DNA from: Kluyvera sp040932435
GTDB lineage: Bacteria > Pseudomonadota > Gammaproteobacteria > Enterobacterales > Enterobacteriaceae
Direction of reading: 5' to 3'
DNA: 64,000 nt
Assembly: GCF_040932435.1 (NCBI RefSeq)
Contig: NZ_JBFQGA010000014.1
Location: 1 to 64,000, forward strand
Made by a program: the position numbers and the translations under genes
Part shown: positions 33,898 to 43,919 of the stretch, piece after piece
How the letters are laid out: each line of letters begins with the position of its first letter
Numbering within the stretch: position 1 is the stretch's first letter
Notes under the pieces: model-generated
Told to the model about the DNA's origin: nothing
What the model saw: only the letters and a program-made list of their open reading frames with translations
Databases searched by the model: none

Positions 33898-34961
33898 AAC
33901 GTATTTTGGTTACCGGTGGTGCGGGCTTTATCGGTTCGGCCGTGGTTCGTCACATTATTACCCAAACGCCGGACAGCGTGGTCGTGGTTGATAAGCTCAC
34001 CTATGCGGGCAATCTGACTTCACTGGCGCCTGTGGCACACGATGTGCGTTTTGCCTTTGAACAGGTTGATATTTGCGACCGCGCTGAGCTGGATCGCGTA
34101 TTTGCCCAGTATCGCCCTGACGTGGTGATGCATTTGGCGGCAGAAAGTCATGTCGATCGTTCCATCGACGGACCTGCGGCGTTTATCGAAACCAATATTG
34201 TGGGCACCTACACGCTACTGGAGGCCACTCGCGCCTACTGGTCTGCGCTTGAAGAGAGTGCCAAAGCGGCGTTCCGCTTCCACCATATTTCAACCGATGA
34301 AGTGTACGGCGATCTGCACTCTCTGGATGATTTCTTTACCGAAACCACGCCGTACGCGCCAAGCAGCCCTTATTCCGCGTCCAAAGCCAGCAGCGACCAC
34401 CTGGTCCGCGCGTGGCTGCGTACCTACGGGCTGCCGACGCTCATCACCAACTGCTCGAATAACTACGGTCCCTATCACTTCCCGGAAAAATTGATCCCGC
34501 TGACGATTCTCAACGCGTTGGTGGGTAAACCGCTGCCGGTGTACGGCAACGGGCAGCAAATCCGCGATTGGCTGTATGTTGACGATCACGCCCGTGCGCT
34601 GTATCTCGTGGCGACAGAAGGCGCGGTTGGGGAGACTTACAACATCGGCGGTCATAACGAACGTAAGAATCTCGATGTGGTGGAGACGATCTGCTCCCTG
34701 CTGGAAGAACTGGTTCCGCAAAAGCCGGCAGGGCTTGCGCACTATCATGATCTGATCACCTTTGTCGCCGATCGTCCCGGCCACGACTTACGCTACGCAA
34801 TTGATGCGGCGAAAATCGCCCGTGACCTGGGATGGACGCCGGCAGAAACCTTTGAAAGCGGCATGCGTAAAACGGTGCAGTGGTACCTAGCCAACGAAAG
34901 CTGGTGGAAACAGGTGCAGGATGGCAGCTATCAGGGTGAACGTCTGGGTCTGAAAGGCTGA
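33894..34961 (+). CDS. rffG: RffG, dTDP-glucose 4,6-dehydratase
   Basis: 355 residues from a TTG start at 33894, overlapping the wecC stop. It makes dTDP-4-keto-6-deoxyglucose for Fuc4NAc. Extended SDR motifs are GGAGFIGS (7-14), STDEVYGD and the catalytic Tyr and Lys in YSASKAS. The start was chosen by alignment with the 355-residue E. coli protein and by overlap. The AAGGAG ribosome site lies about 8 bp upstream. Confidence 0.95.
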   Translation: MKRILVTGGAGFIGSAVVRHIITQTPDSVVVVDKLTYAGNLTSLAPVAHDVRFAFEQVDICDRAELDRVFAQYRPDVVMHLAAESHVDRSIDGPAAFIETNIVGTYTLLEATRAYWSALEESAKAAFRFHHISTDEVYGDLHSLDDFFTETTPYAPSSPYSASKASSDHLVRAWLRTYGLPTLITNCSNNYGPYHFPEKLIPLTILNALVGKPLPVYGNGQQIRDWLYVDDHARALYLVATEGAVGETYNIGGHNERKNLDVVETICSLLEELVPQKPAGLAHYHDLITFVADRPGHDLRYAIDAAKIARDLGWTPAETFESGMRKTVQWYLANESWWKQVQDGSYQGERLGLKG

Positions 34962-34981
34962 TCCCCCTGAGGAGGAAAAGC

Positions 34982-35863
34982 ATGAAAGGTATTATTCTTG
35001 CTGGCGGCTCTGGTACTCGTCTGCATCCAATCACCCGTGGTGTGTCAAAACAGCTGCTACCTATTTACGATAAACCGATGATCTATTACCCGCTGTCGGT
35101 ACTGATGCTCGCGGGGATCAATGAGATTCTGATTATCACCACTCCGGAAGACAAAAGCAGCTTCCAGCGGCTTCTGGGTGACGGCAGCGAGTTTGGCATC
35201 TCGCTGCAGTATGCGGTGCAGCCAAGCCCTGATGGGTTGGCGCAGGCATTTATCATCGGTGAAACATTCCTGAATGGCGAGCCTTCGTGCTTAGTGCTGG
35301 GGGATAACATCTTCTTCGGCCAAGGCTTTAGCCCAAAACTGCGTCACGTTGCGTCACGTGCAGAAGGCGCTACGGTGTTTGGTTACCAGGTCATGGATCC
35401 GGAGCGCTTCGGCGTGGTGGAATTTGACGATAACTTTCATGCATTGTCGCTGGAAGAGAAACCAAAACATCCGAAATCAAATTGGGCAGTGACCGGGCTT
35501 TATTTCTACGATGGCGATGTTGTTGATTACGCCAAGCGCGTGAAGCCTTCGGAGCGTGGTGAGCTGGAGATCACTTCCCTTAACCAAATGTATCTCGATG
35601 ATGGCAAACTGACCGTTGAACTACTGGGCCGTGGTTTTGCTTGGCTAGACACCGGCACACACGACAGCCTGATTGAAGCGAGTATGTTTGTGCAGACGGT
35701 AGAAAAGCGACAGGGCTTTAAAATTGCCTGTCTGGAAGAGATAGCTTGGCGTAATGGTTGGCTGGACGACGAAGGCGTGAAGCGCGCCGCCGCACGGCTC
35801 GCCAAAACGGGCTATGGCCAATATCTGCTGGAGCTTCTTCGTGCCCGTCCGCGCCAATATTGA
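34982..35863 (+). CDS. rffH: RffH, glucose-1-phosphate thymidylyltransferase
   Basis: 293 residues preceded by GAGGAGG. It makes dTDP-glucose from dTTP and glucose 1-phosphate. The nucleotide-binding signature GGSGTRLHPIT is at residues 8-18, and the substrate motif EKPK is in the middle. It is a paralogue of RfbA but lies in the ECA cluster. Its 3' end overlaps the wecD start by 23 bp. Confidence 0.96.
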   Translation: MKGIILAGGSGTRLHPITRGVSKQLLPIYDKPMIYYPLSVLMLAGINEILIITTPEDKSSFQRLLGDGSEFGISLQYAVQPSPDGLAQAFIIGETFLNGEPSCLVLGDNIFFGQGFSPKLRHVASRAEGATVFGYQVMDPERFGVVEFDDNFHALSLEEKPKHPKSNWAVTGLYFYDGDVVDYAKRVKPSERGELEITSLNQMYLDDGKLTVELLGRGFAWLDTGTHDSLIEASMFVQTVEKRQGFKIACLEEIAWRNGWLDDEGVKRAAARLAKTGYGQYLLELLRARPRQY

Positions 35864-36515
35864 ACCCCTGACGTGGGAAAATCAGTTTTTTAACGTCAAT
35901 AGTGCGATTGTCCGCCTGGCTGACGATGCGCCGCTGCTGACCTCTGAACGGTTGGCTGGCTGGTCGCGAGTGCAGGTTAAAATTGCCGCTCATCAGATGG
36001 CGGAGCTTGATGCTCTCCAACAGTTGGGTTTTCAGTTGGTTGAGGGGGAAGTGGATTTAGCGCTCCCAGTGACGCCGGTGGCGATGACCTCCGCTGAAGT
36101 TGCGGTAGCATCGGACATTCCCGCGCTGCGTCATTTTGCCGCGCAAGCATTTGCCTTAAGTCGCTTCCGCGCGCCGTGGTATGCCCCTGACGCTAGCGCG
36201 CGCTTTTATGCGCAATGGATTGAGAACGCGGTCAAAGGCACTTTTGATAATCAGTGCCTAGTTTTTCGCGATGCAAATCAGGCTATCTGCGCTTTTATTT
36301 CCCTACGAGAATTAAACGCCCGTGAAGCGCGCATCGGCCTGCTGGCCGGGCGCGGCTTGGGGGCCGAATTGATGCAGGCGGCGGTGCGCTGGGCGCATAC
36401 TCGTGGCCTGTCGACGCTACGGGTGGCGACGCAAGCCGGCAATACCGCAGCACTTAAACGCTATATTCACAGCGGGGCTAACGTTGTCAGCACCGCTTAT
36501 TGGCTATACAGGTGA
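35841..36515 (+). CDS. wecD: WecD (RffC), dTDP-fucosamine acetyltransferase
   Basis: 224 residues from a GTG at 35841, matching E. coli WecD, which begins MPVRA. An ATG at 35814 in the same frame lies deeper in rffH and gives a non-homologous N-terminus. It acetylates dTDP-4-amino-4,6-dideoxygalactose with acetyl-CoA. The GNAT acetyl-CoA loop is seen at LLAGRGLGAELM, and the C-terminus ends GNTAALKRYIHSGA. Confidence 0.94.
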   Translation: MPVRANIEPLTWENQFFNVNSAIVRLADDAPLLTSERLAGWSRVQVKIAAHQMAELDALQQLGFQLVEGEVDLALPVTPVAMTSAEVAVASDIPALRHFAAQAFALSRFRAPWYAPDASARFYAQWIENAVKGTFDNQCLVFRDANQAICAFISLRELNAREARIGLLAGRGLGAELMQAAVRWAHTRGLSTLRVATQAGNTAALKRYIHSGANVVSTAYWLYR

Positions 36516-36519
36516 CATC

Positions 36520-37650
36520 ATGATCCCATTTAATGCCCCACCGGTCGTGGGTACAGAGCTCGATTACATGCAATCCGCGATGGGCAGCGGCAAACTCTGC
36601 GGCGACGGCGGTTTTACCCGTCGCTGCCAGCAATGGATGGAGCAACGCTTCGGCAGTGCCAAAGTTTTGTTGACGCCTTCTTGCACCGCTTCGCTTGAGA
36701 TGGCAGCCATTCTGCTGGACATCCAGCCGGGTGATGAAGTGATCATGCCAAGCTACACCTTTGTCTCTACCGCCAACGCCTTTGTCCTGCGCGGGGCGAA
36801 AATTGTGTTTGTCGATGTTCATAAAGAGACGATGAATATCGATGAAACGCTGATTGAAGCGGCGATTACCGATAAAACCCGCGCTATCGTGCCGGTGCAT
36901 TACGCGGGCGTCGCCTGCGAGATGGACACCATCATGGCGTTGGCGAAGAAATATGACCTGTTCGTGGTGGAAGATGCCGCGCAGGGCGTGATGTCGACCT
37001 ACAAAGGCCGCGCGTTGGGAACTATCGGTCATATCGGTTGCTTTAGCTTCCACGAAACCAAAAATTACACCGCCGGTGGTGAAGGCGGCGCGACGTTGAT
37101 TAACGACAGGGCGCTGGTTGAGCGTGCCGAAATTATTCGTGAGAAAGGCACTAACCGCAGCCAGTTCTTCCGTGGGCTGGTGGACAAATATACCTGGCGC
37201 GATATTGGCTCCAGCTACCTGATGTCCGATCTGCAGGCTGCCTATCTGTGGGCGCAGTTGGAAGCCGCCGAGCGCATTAACAAACAGCGTTTGTCTCTGT
37301 GGCAGAGCTACTACGATGCACTGCTGCCGCTGGCAAACGCCGGGCGGATTGACCTGCCGGTGGTTCCAGAAGATTGCGGGCATAACGCGCATATGTTCTA
37401 CATTAAGCTGCGCGATGTCGAAGACCGCAGCGCGCTGATTAGCTGGCTGAAAGAGGCCGAAATTATGGCCGTATTCCACTATATTCCGCTGCACTCTTGC
37501 CCGGCTGGTGAGAAGTTTGGTGAGTTCCGCGGCGAAGATCGTCACACCACGAAAGAAAGTGAGCGTTTACTTCGTCTGCCACTGTTCTACAATTTGTCGA
37601 CGGTCGATCAGCGTACGGTTATCAATACGCTGCTGAGCTACTTCGCCTGA
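36520..37650 (+). CDS. wecE: WecE (RffA), dTDP-4-dehydro-6-deoxyglucose 4-aminotransferase
   Basis: 376 residues from the ATG at 36520, four bases after wecD. The longer frame inside wecD is a shadow. It transfers an amino group from glutamate to give dTDP-Fuc4N. It is a sugar aminotransferase of the DegT/DnrJ/EryC1 family, with PLP Lys181 in HETKNYTAGGEGG and the upstream motif EDAAQG. Confidence 0.96.
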   Translation: MIPFNAPPVVGTELDYMQSAMGSGKLCGDGGFTRRCQQWMEQRFGSAKVLLTPSCTASLEMAAILLDIQPGDEVIMPSYTFVSTANAFVLRGAKIVFVDVHKETMNIDETLIEAAITDKTRAIVPVHYAGVACEMDTIMALAKKYDLFVVEDAAQGVMSTYKGRALGTIGHIGCFSFHETKNYTAGGEGGATLINDRALVERAEIIREKGTNRSQFFRGLVDKYTWRDIGSSYLMSDLQAAYLWAQLEAAERINKQRLSLWQSYYDALLPLANAGRIDLPVVPEDCGHNAHMFYIKLRDVEDRSALISWLKEAEIMAVFHYIPLHSCPAGEKFGEFRGEDRHTTKESERLLRLPLFYNLSTVDQRTVINTLLSYFA

Positions 37651-37651
37651 T

Positions 37652-38902
37652 ATGTCGTTGGCTAAAGCTTCGGTGTGGACCGCCGCGTCCACGCTGGTAA
37701 AAATTGGCGTTGGACTGCTGGTGGTCAAACTATTAGCGGTCTCCTTTGGCCCTTCGGGCGTCGGCCAGGCGGGGAATTTCCGTCAATTGGTGACGGTGCT
37801 CGGCGTTCTGGCTGGTGCGGGCATTTTTAACGGCGTGACGAAGTTCGTTGCTCAGCACCACGATGACCCGGCGCGTTTACGCCAAGTGGTGGGGACGTCA
37901 TCAGCGATGGTGCTGGGGTTCTCGACGCTGCTGGCGGTGATTTTCCTGTTGGCGGCGGCGCCGATAAGCCAAGGCCTGTTTGGACATACTGATTATCAGG
38001 GACTGGTGCGGTTGGTAGCGCTGGTGCAGATGGGAATTGCGTGGGCGAACCTGCTGCTGGCGCTGATGAAAGGCTTCCGCGATGCTGCGGGCAATGCGCT
38101 GTCGCTGATTGCTGGTAGTCTGATTGGCGTGGTGGCCTATTACGCCTGCTATCGGCTTGGCGGATATGAAGGCGCACTGCTTGGGCTGGCATTGGTTCCT
38201 GCGCTTATCGTTATCCCGGCGGCGGTGATGCTGACCCGGCGTGGCACCATTCCGTGGGGTTATCTCAAACCACAGTGGGATGCACCGCTGGCGGGCCAAC
38301 TGGGTAAATTCACGCTGATGGCGCTCATTACCTCGATCACCATGCCGGTGGCCTACGTGATGATGCGAAACCTGATGGCAGCGCATTACAGCTGGGATGA
38401 AGTGGGGATTTGGCAGGGCGTAAGCAGCATTTCAGATGCCTACCTCCAGTTTATTACCGCCTCGTTTAGCGTTTATCTGCTGCCGACGCTCTCGCGGCTG
38501 ACGGCGAAGCAGGATATTTCACGTGAAATCGGCCGCTCGCTGAAGTTTGTTTTACCGGCGGTGGCGGCCGCCAGCCTGACCGTCTGGCTGTTGCGCGATT
38601 TTGCTATCTGGCTGCTGTTCTCGGCAAAGTTTGTCGCCATGCGCGACCTGTTTGCTTGGCAGCTGGTGGGCGATGTATTGAAAGTAGGTGCTTACGTCTT
38701 TGGCTATTTAGTGATTGCTAGGGCGTCACTACGTTTTTATATTCTGGCCGAACTGAGTCAGTTTACGTTGCTAACGGCATTTTCCCACTGGCTGATCCCC
38801 GCACATGGTGCGCTGGGAGCGGCACAGGCCTACATGGCAACCTATATTATTTATTTCACGCTGTGCTGCGGCGTATTTTTCATTTGGCGTAAACGGCAAT
38901 GA
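37652..38902 (+). CDS. wzxE: WzxE, ECA lipid III flippase
   Basis: 416 residues with about 12 membrane segments, polysaccharide-transporter (MOP) superfamily. It flips the Und-PP-trisaccharide to the periplasmic face. Length equals E. coli WzxE. It starts one base after the wecE stop, and its own stop overlaps the wecF start. Confidence 0.95.
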   Translation: MSLAKASVWTAASTLVKIGVGLLVVKLLAVSFGPSGVGQAGNFRQLVTVLGVLAGAGIFNGVTKFVAQHHDDPARLRQVVGTSSAMVLGFSTLLAVIFLLAAAPISQGLFGHTDYQGLVRLVALVQMGIAWANLLLALMKGFRDAAGNALSLIAGSLIGVVAYYACYRLGGYEGALLGLALVPALIVIPAAVMLTRRGTIPWGYLKPQWDAPLAGQLGKFTLMALITSITMPVAYVMMRNLMAAHYSWDEVGIWQGVSSISDAYLQFITASFSVYLLPTLSRLTAKQDISREIGRSLKFVLPAVAAASLTVWLLRDFAIWLLFSAKFVAMRDLFAWQLVGDVLKVGAYVFGYLVIARASLRFYILAELSQFTLLTAFSHWLIPAHGALGAAQAYMATYIIYFTLCCGVFFIWRKRQ

Positions 38903-39978
38903 CCGAACTGATACATATCCTGGGATCGGATATCCCTCATCATAACCAGACGGTGCTTCGGTTTTTTGCCGATGAGCTTGCCGTTGAGCACGCGCACGCC
39001 CGTCAGTTTATGGTGGTCAGCAAAGATGAGAGTCTGTCAGCCGCATTCCCGGCGCTGACCATTGACCGCTATGACGATAAATCATCACTGGCAAAAGCCG
39101 TTATCGCGAAAGCGAAAGGAAACCGTCAGCAACGTTTCTTCTTCCATGGACAGTTTAATACTGGGATTTGGCTGGCACTACTCAGCGGCGGTCTGAAGCC
39201 GTCGCAGATGAGCTGGCATATCTGGGGAGCGGATCTGTATGAAGTCTCACGCGGCCTGAAGTTTCGCCTGTTTTATCCGCTACGCCGTATGGCGCAGGGG
39301 CGTGTTGGGCGGGTATTCGCCACCCGTGGTGACCTTAGCTATTTTGCCGCTATGCACCAGCAGGTGCCCGGTGAATTGCTCTATTTCCCTACGCGGATGG
39401 ACCCGACGTTAAATACACTGGCAACGGCCATGCCGCGCGACGGAAAGCTAACGGTTCTGGTTGGCAACTCAGGCGATCGCAGCAACGAACACGTGGCCGC
39501 GTTAAAAGCGGTACATCAGCAGTTCGGTGACACCGTGAACGTGATTGTCCCGATGGGCTATCCGGCTAACAATGATGCTTATATTTCCGAGGTCAGCGAG
39601 GCTGCACAGGCGCTGTTTAGTCACGAAAATGTACAGATTTTGCGTGAAAAAATGGCGTTTGATGACTATCTCGCGCTACTGCGTCGCTGCGACCTAGGCT
39701 ATTTTATTTTCGCCCGCCAGCAGGGGATTGGCACGCTTTGTTTATTGATTCAGGCGGGTATTCCCTGCGTGCTGAATCGGCAGAACCCGTTCTGGCAGGA
39801 CATGGCCGAGCAGCACATTCCGGTCTTGCTCACTGATGATACGCTAACCGTATCGGTGGTGCGCGAAGCTCAGCGTCAGCTGGCGCTGGTCGATAAAAAC
39901 GACATCGCCTTCTTCAAACCTAACTATCTGGCGCCATGGCATCGAGCGCTGAAACTGGCGGCGGGAGAGGCGGTATGA
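38899..39978 (+). CDS. wecF: WecF (RffT), TDP-Fuc4NAc:lipid II Fuc4NAc transferase
   Basis: 359 residues, a GT56 glycosyltransferase on the cytoplasmic face that adds the third sugar of the ECA repeat. The start overlaps the wzxE stop and the stop overlaps the wzyE start (ATGA), indicating tight translational coupling. Recognised by length and sequence similarity to E. coli RffT. Confidence 0.95.
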   Translation: MTELIHILGSDIPHHNQTVLRFFADELAVEHAHARQFMVVSKDESLSAAFPALTIDRYDDKSSLAKAVIAKAKGNRQQRFFFHGQFNTGIWLALLSGGLKPSQMSWHIWGADLYEVSRGLKFRLFYPLRRMAQGRVGRVFATRGDLSYFAAMHQQVPGELLYFPTRMDPTLNTLATAMPRDGKLTVLVGNSGDRSNEHVAALKAVHQQFGDTVNVIVPMGYPANNDAYISEVSEAAQALFSHENVQILREKMAFDDYLALLRRCDLGYFIFARQQGIGTLCLLIQAGIPCVLNRQNPFWQDMAEQHIPVLLTDDTLTVSVVREAQRQLALVDKNDIAFFKPNYLAPWHRALKLAAGEAV

Positions 39979-41324
39979 GCGAAATGCAATTCACCGGGCT
40001 GTTTGCCGTCTGGCTGTTATCGACGCTGTTTATTGGCACGCTGACGTGGTTTGAATTTCGTCGCGTGCGTTTTAACTTCAACGTTTTCTTCTCGCTACTG
40101 TTTTTGCTGACCTTCTTCTTCGGCTTCCCGCTGACCTGTACGTTGGTGTTCCGTTTCGGCGTGGGCGTGTCGCCTCCGGATGTGCTGCTACAAACGCTGT
40201 TGATTTCGGTCTGCTTCTACGCGGTGTACTACGTGACTTACAAAACGCGGTTACGTTCAGCAAGCGCCAATAGCACGCACCGCCCGTTATTCACCATGAA
40301 TCGGGTGGAAACGCACATTACCTGGATTTTGCTGATGAGTCTGGCGCTGTTTACGGTCGGTACTTTCTTCCTGCACAACGGTTTTTTGCTGTTTAAGCTG
40401 CATTCGTACAGCCAGATTTTCTCGAGTGAAGTTTCCGGGGTCGCGCTTAAACGCTTCTTCTACTTCTTTATTCCGGCGATGCTGGTGGTCTATTTCCTAA
40501 AACCGAGCTGGAAGGCGTGGATTGGTTTCCTCATTGCGACCGTTGCTTTTGGCTTGCTGACCTACGCTATCGTTGGCGGGACGCGCGCCAATATTATTAT
40601 CGCCTTCGCCATCTTCTTATTTATCGGCATTATTCGTGGATGGATTTCGCTGTGGATGTTAGTTGCTGCCGGCGTGATGGGCATTGTTGGGATGTTCTGG
40701 TTGGCGCTTAAGCGTTATGGCATGGACGTGAGTGGGGATGAGGCGTTTTACACGTTCCTTTATCTCACCCGCGACACTTTTTCGCCGTGGGAAAACCTAG
40801 CGCTGCTACTGCAACACTACGACAAGATAGAGTTTCAGGGTCTGGCACCGATGGTGCGTGATTTCTACGTCTTTATCCCCAGCTGGGTTTGGCCATCTCG
40901 TCCAAGCATCGTGCTCAATACCGCCAACTACTTTACTTGGGAAGTCTTGAATAACCACTCAGGATTGGCTATCTCCCCCACGCTGATTGGTTCGCTGGTG
41001 GTGATGGGTGGTATGTGGTTTGTGCCATTGGGTGCCGTGGTCGTCGGGCTGATTATTAAATGGTTTGACTGGCTGTATATGCTGGGCAACCAGGAGCCAA
41101 ATCGCTATAAGGCAGCGATTCTGCACAGTTTCTGTTTTGGTGCGATCTTCAACATGATCGTGTTAGCCCGCGAAGGACTGGATTCCTTCGGCTCTCGCGT
41201 GGTCTTTTTTATGGTGATCTTTGGGGTGTGCTTGCTGGTGGCGAAATTGTTGTACTGGTTGTTTGAAAGCGCGGGGCTGATACATCAGCGGTTTAAACGC
41301 CCTTCGCACGTTGGAGAAGGATAA
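39975..41324 (+). CDS. wzyE: WzyE, ECA polymerase
   Basis: 449 residues from the ATG at 39975, about 450 in E. coli; the in-frame extension to 39936 lies in wecF. It is an integral membrane protein with about 11 segments that polymerises the trisaccharide repeat on the periplasmic side. Conserved stretches include RRVRFNFNVFFSLLF near the N-terminus and VGGTRANIIIAFA in the centre. Confidence 0.95.
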   Translation: MSEMQFTGLFAVWLLSTLFIGTLTWFEFRRVRFNFNVFFSLLFLLTFFFGFPLTCTLVFRFGVGVSPPDVLLQTLLISVCFYAVYYVTYKTRLRSASANSTHRPLFTMNRVETHITWILLMSLALFTVGTFFLHNGFLLFKLHSYSQIFSSEVSGVALKRFFYFFIPAMLVVYFLKPSWKAWIGFLIATVAFGLLTYAIVGGTRANIIIAFAIFLFIGIIRGWISLWMLVAAGVMGIVGMFWLALKRYGMDVSGDEAFYTFLYLTRDTFSPWENLALLLQHYDKIEFQGLAPMVRDFYVFIPSWVWPSRPSIVLNTANYFTWEVLNNHSGLAISPTLIGSLVVMGGMWFVPLGAVVVGLIIKWFDWLYMLGNQEPNRYKAAILHSFCFGAIFNMIVLAREGLDSFGSRVVFFMVIFGVCLLVAKLLYWLFESAGLIHQRFKRPSHVGEG

Positions 41325-41325
41325 A

Positions 41326-42066
41326 ATGGCTGATTCACTGACCGCGCCAACCTATACGTTACGCGGACTGCAGCTGATTGGCTGGCGCAATATGCAGCAC
41401 GCGCTGGACTACCTGTATGCGGATGGCAATCTGAAGCAGGGGACGCTGGTGGCGATAAACGCCGAGAAAATGCTGACGCTGGAAGATAACGCCGAAGTGA
41501 GGACGTTGATCAACGCGGCGGAGTTTAAATACGCCGACGGCATCAGCGTCGTGCGCTCAGTGCGTAAAAAATACGCTGATGCCGATGTCTCACGCGTGGC
41601 GGGCGCCGATCTGTGGGAAGCGCTGATGGCCCGAGCGGGAGCGGAAGGCACACCGGTATTTCTGATCGGTGGAAAACCCGAAGTACTGGCTGAGACGGCT
41701 GAGAAGCTGCGTCAGCAGTGGAACGTTAATTTGGTGGGCATGCAGGACGGTTATTTTACACCGGAGGAGCGTCCGGCCTTGTTCGAACGTGTTCGCGCCA
41801 GCGGGGCGAAAATTGTGACCGTCGCAATGGGCTCGCCGAAGCAAGAAATCCTGATGCGCGACTGCCGCCAAGTGCACACTGATGCGCTTTATATGGGCGT
41901 AGGCGGGACCTACGACGTCTTTACCGGTCACGTAAAACGCTCGCCAAAGGTGTGGCAAAACTTAGGATTGGAATGGCTGTATCGTCTGCTGGCTCAGCCA
42001 AGCCGCATTAAGCGCCAGCTACGCCTGTTACGCTATTTACGCTGGCACTACACCAATAACCTCTGA
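41326..42066 (+). CDS. wecG: WecG (RffM), UDP-ManNAcA transferase
   Basis: 246 residues from the ATG at 41326, preceded by GGAGAAGG. A TTG start at 41311 would add five residues and overlap wzyE without need. It is a GT26-family enzyme that adds ManNAcA to Und-PP-GlcNAc, making lipid II. Motifs are NAEKML, ADGISVV and MGSPKQE. It is the last gene of the ECA cluster. Confidence 0.95.
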   Translation: MADSLTAPTYTLRGLQLIGWRNMQHALDYLYADGNLKQGTLVAINAEKMLTLEDNAEVRTLINAAEFKYADGISVVRSVRKKYADADVSRVAGADLWEALMARAGAEGTPVFLIGGKPEVLAETAEKLRQQWNVNLVGMQDGYFTPEERPALFERVRASGAKIVTVAMGSPKQEILMRDCRQVHTDALYMGVGGTYDVFTGHVKRSPKVWQNLGLEWLYRLLAQPSRIKRQLRLLRYLRWHYTNNL

Positions 42067-42083
42067 ATTTTCTGCGTATAACC

Positions 42084-42120
42084 GTGAATGTATCGCACAT
42101 TTTCTGCGTGATACATTCAC
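42084..42120. repeat. Perfect 11-bp inverted repeat between wecG and yifK
   Basis: GTGAATGTATC pairs with GATACATTCAC across a 15-base spacer. There is no T-run, so it is not a typical intrinsic terminator. It may end or stabilise the ECA transcript, or act as a binding site upstream of yifK. The rest of the 231-bp gap is AT-rich, with no gene. Confidence 0.65.
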
Positions 42121-42297
42121 ATCCTCGATACTTTATTCCTCATTTATATTTGCCATTTATTCGAATTTGTTAAACCATTCGCATGCCCTGACGGCCTCTA
42201 CGTCGATTTACGTAGCGGCCCAAGTCCGACAGACATCTATTTTTAATATAAAAATAAAACCGGCATCGACCGGGCATATGCAAACACAAGAGGATTT

Positions 42298-43683
42298 ATG
42301 GCAGAGAAAAAACCGGAGCTCCAGCGCGGTCTGGAAGCCCGACATATCGAACTAATTGCCCTCGGCGGCACCATAGGCGTCGGTCTGTTTATGGGGTCGG
42401 CAAGTACCCTGAAATGGGCTGGGCCGTCGGTGCTGCTGGCCTATATTCTGGCGGGGATTTTTGTCTTCTTCATTATGCGCTCGATGGGCGAGATGCTGTT
42501 TATCGAACCGGTGACCGGTTCGTTCGCCGTCTACGCGCACCGTTATATGAGCCCGTTTTTTGGCTATCTGACCGCGTGGTCATACTGGTTTATGTGGATG
42601 GCGGTAGGCATCTCGGAAATCACCGCCATTGGGGTATATGTGCAGTTCTGGTTCCCGGAAATGGTGCAGTGGATACCCGCCTTGATTGCCGTGGGGCTGG
42701 TGGCACTGGCAAACCTGGCGGCGGTACGCCTGTACGGTGAGATTGAGTTTTGGTTCGCCATGATTAAGGTCACCACGATTATTGTGATGATCGTTATCGG
42801 GCTTGGCGTGATCTTCTTTGGCTTTGGCAATGGCGGCACCGCGATTGGTTTTAGCAACCTGACGCAGCACGGCGGCTTCTTTGCCGGCGGTTGGAAGGGC
42901 TTCCTGACGGCGCTGTGTATTGTTGTGGCCTCTTATCAGGGCGTAGAGCTTATCGGTATGACCGCCGGTGAGGCGAAAAACCCACAGGTGACGTTGCGCA
43001 GCGCGGTCGGCAAAGTACTGTGGCGTATCCTGATTTTTTACGTGGGCGCGATTTTCGTCATCGTCACCATCTTCCCATGGAACGAAATTGGTACTAACGG
43101 CAGCCCGTTCGTCCTGACTTTTGCCAAAATTGGTATCACCGCCGCTGCCGGCATTATTAACTTTGTGGTGCTGACGGCGGCGCTGTCCGGCTGTAACAGC
43201 GGCATGTATAGCTGCGGGCGTATGCTCTACGCACTGGCGAAAAACCGTCAGTTGCCAGCGGCTGTGGCGAAGGTTACCAAAAACGGCGTACCAGCGGTCG
43301 GTGTCAGCGTGTCTATCGCGATTTTGTTGGTGGGGTCGTGCCTCAACTACATCATTCCAAATCCGCAGCGCGTGTTTGTCTATGTTTATAGCGCCAGCGT
43401 GTTGCCGGGGATGGTGCCGTGGTTTGTTATTCTGATAAGCCAGCTGCGCTTTCGTCAGGCACATAAAGAAGCGATTGCCAGCCATCCGTTCCGCTCCATT
43501 TTGTTCCCGTGGGCCAACTACTTGACCATGGCGTTCTTAGTTTGCGTGCTAATTGGCATGGGCATTAATGAAGATACGCGCATGTCGTTGTTTGTCGGTG
43601 CGCTATTTTTGGCCATCGTGACGTTGGTTTATAAGGTTTTTGGTATGAGCCAAGGCGCGGAAGTGCAAAAATTGCAGAAATAA
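42298..43683 (+). CDS. yifK: YifK, amino acid transporter (APC family; ThrP)
   Basis: 461 residues with 12 membrane segments, as in E. coli YifK, reported as a threonine/serine transporter and as a target of the GcvB small RNA and Lrp. The APC signature begins HIELIALGGTIGVGLF (residues 16-31). The substrate is assigned by homology only. tRNA genes follow after about 100 bp. Confidence 0.92.
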   Translation: MAEKKPELQRGLEARHIELIALGGTIGVGLFMGSASTLKWAGPSVLLAYILAGIFVFFIMRSMGEMLFIEPVTGSFAVYAHRYMSPFFGYLTAWSYWFMWMAVGISEITAIGVYVQFWFPEMVQWIPALIAVGLVALANLAAVRLYGEIEFWFAMIKVTTIIVMIVIGLGVIFFGFGNGGTAIGFSNLTQHGGFFAGGWKGFLTALCIVVASYQGVELIGMTAGEAKNPQVTLRSAVGKVLWRILIFYVGAIFVIVTIFPWNEIGTNGSPFVLTFAKIGITAAAGIINFVVLTAALSGCNSGMYSCGRMLYALAKNRQLPAAVAKVTKNGVPAVGVSVSIAILLVGSCLNYIIPNPQRVFVYVYSASVLPGMVPWFVILISQLRFRQAHKEAIASHPFRSILFPWANYLTMAFLVCVLIGMGINEDTRMSLFVGALFLAIVTLVYKVFGMSQGAEVQKLQK

Positions 43684-43735
43684 GCGACAAAACGCGCAAA
43701 GCATAAGCAAACGGTAATTTTCTTTAAAAAGGCAC

Positions 43736-43764
43736 TAGACAGCGGGGTAGGAAGTCCGTAATAT
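43736..43764 (+). promoter_or_regulatory. Promoter of the argX-hisR-leuT-proM operon
   Basis: -35 TAGACA (43736-43741), a 17-bp spacer and -10 TAATAT (43759-43764), followed by a GC-rich discriminator (ccgaccccg). That discriminator is typical of stringently controlled stable RNA promoters. Confidence 0.85.
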
Positions 43765-43785
43765 CCGACCCCGCAACGGCGCTAA

Positions 43786-43862
<77 letters not shown>

Positions 43863-43919
43863 TTTACCCGGTGCTGGAGCTGCGGTGGTTTTTATAACCG
43901 CGTGGAAGAGATTTGCAGT

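Noticed and set aside
42167..42355. 62-codon + strand frame overlapping the yifK start
   Set aside because: No recognisable product; it runs into yifK in another frame and covers its promoter region.
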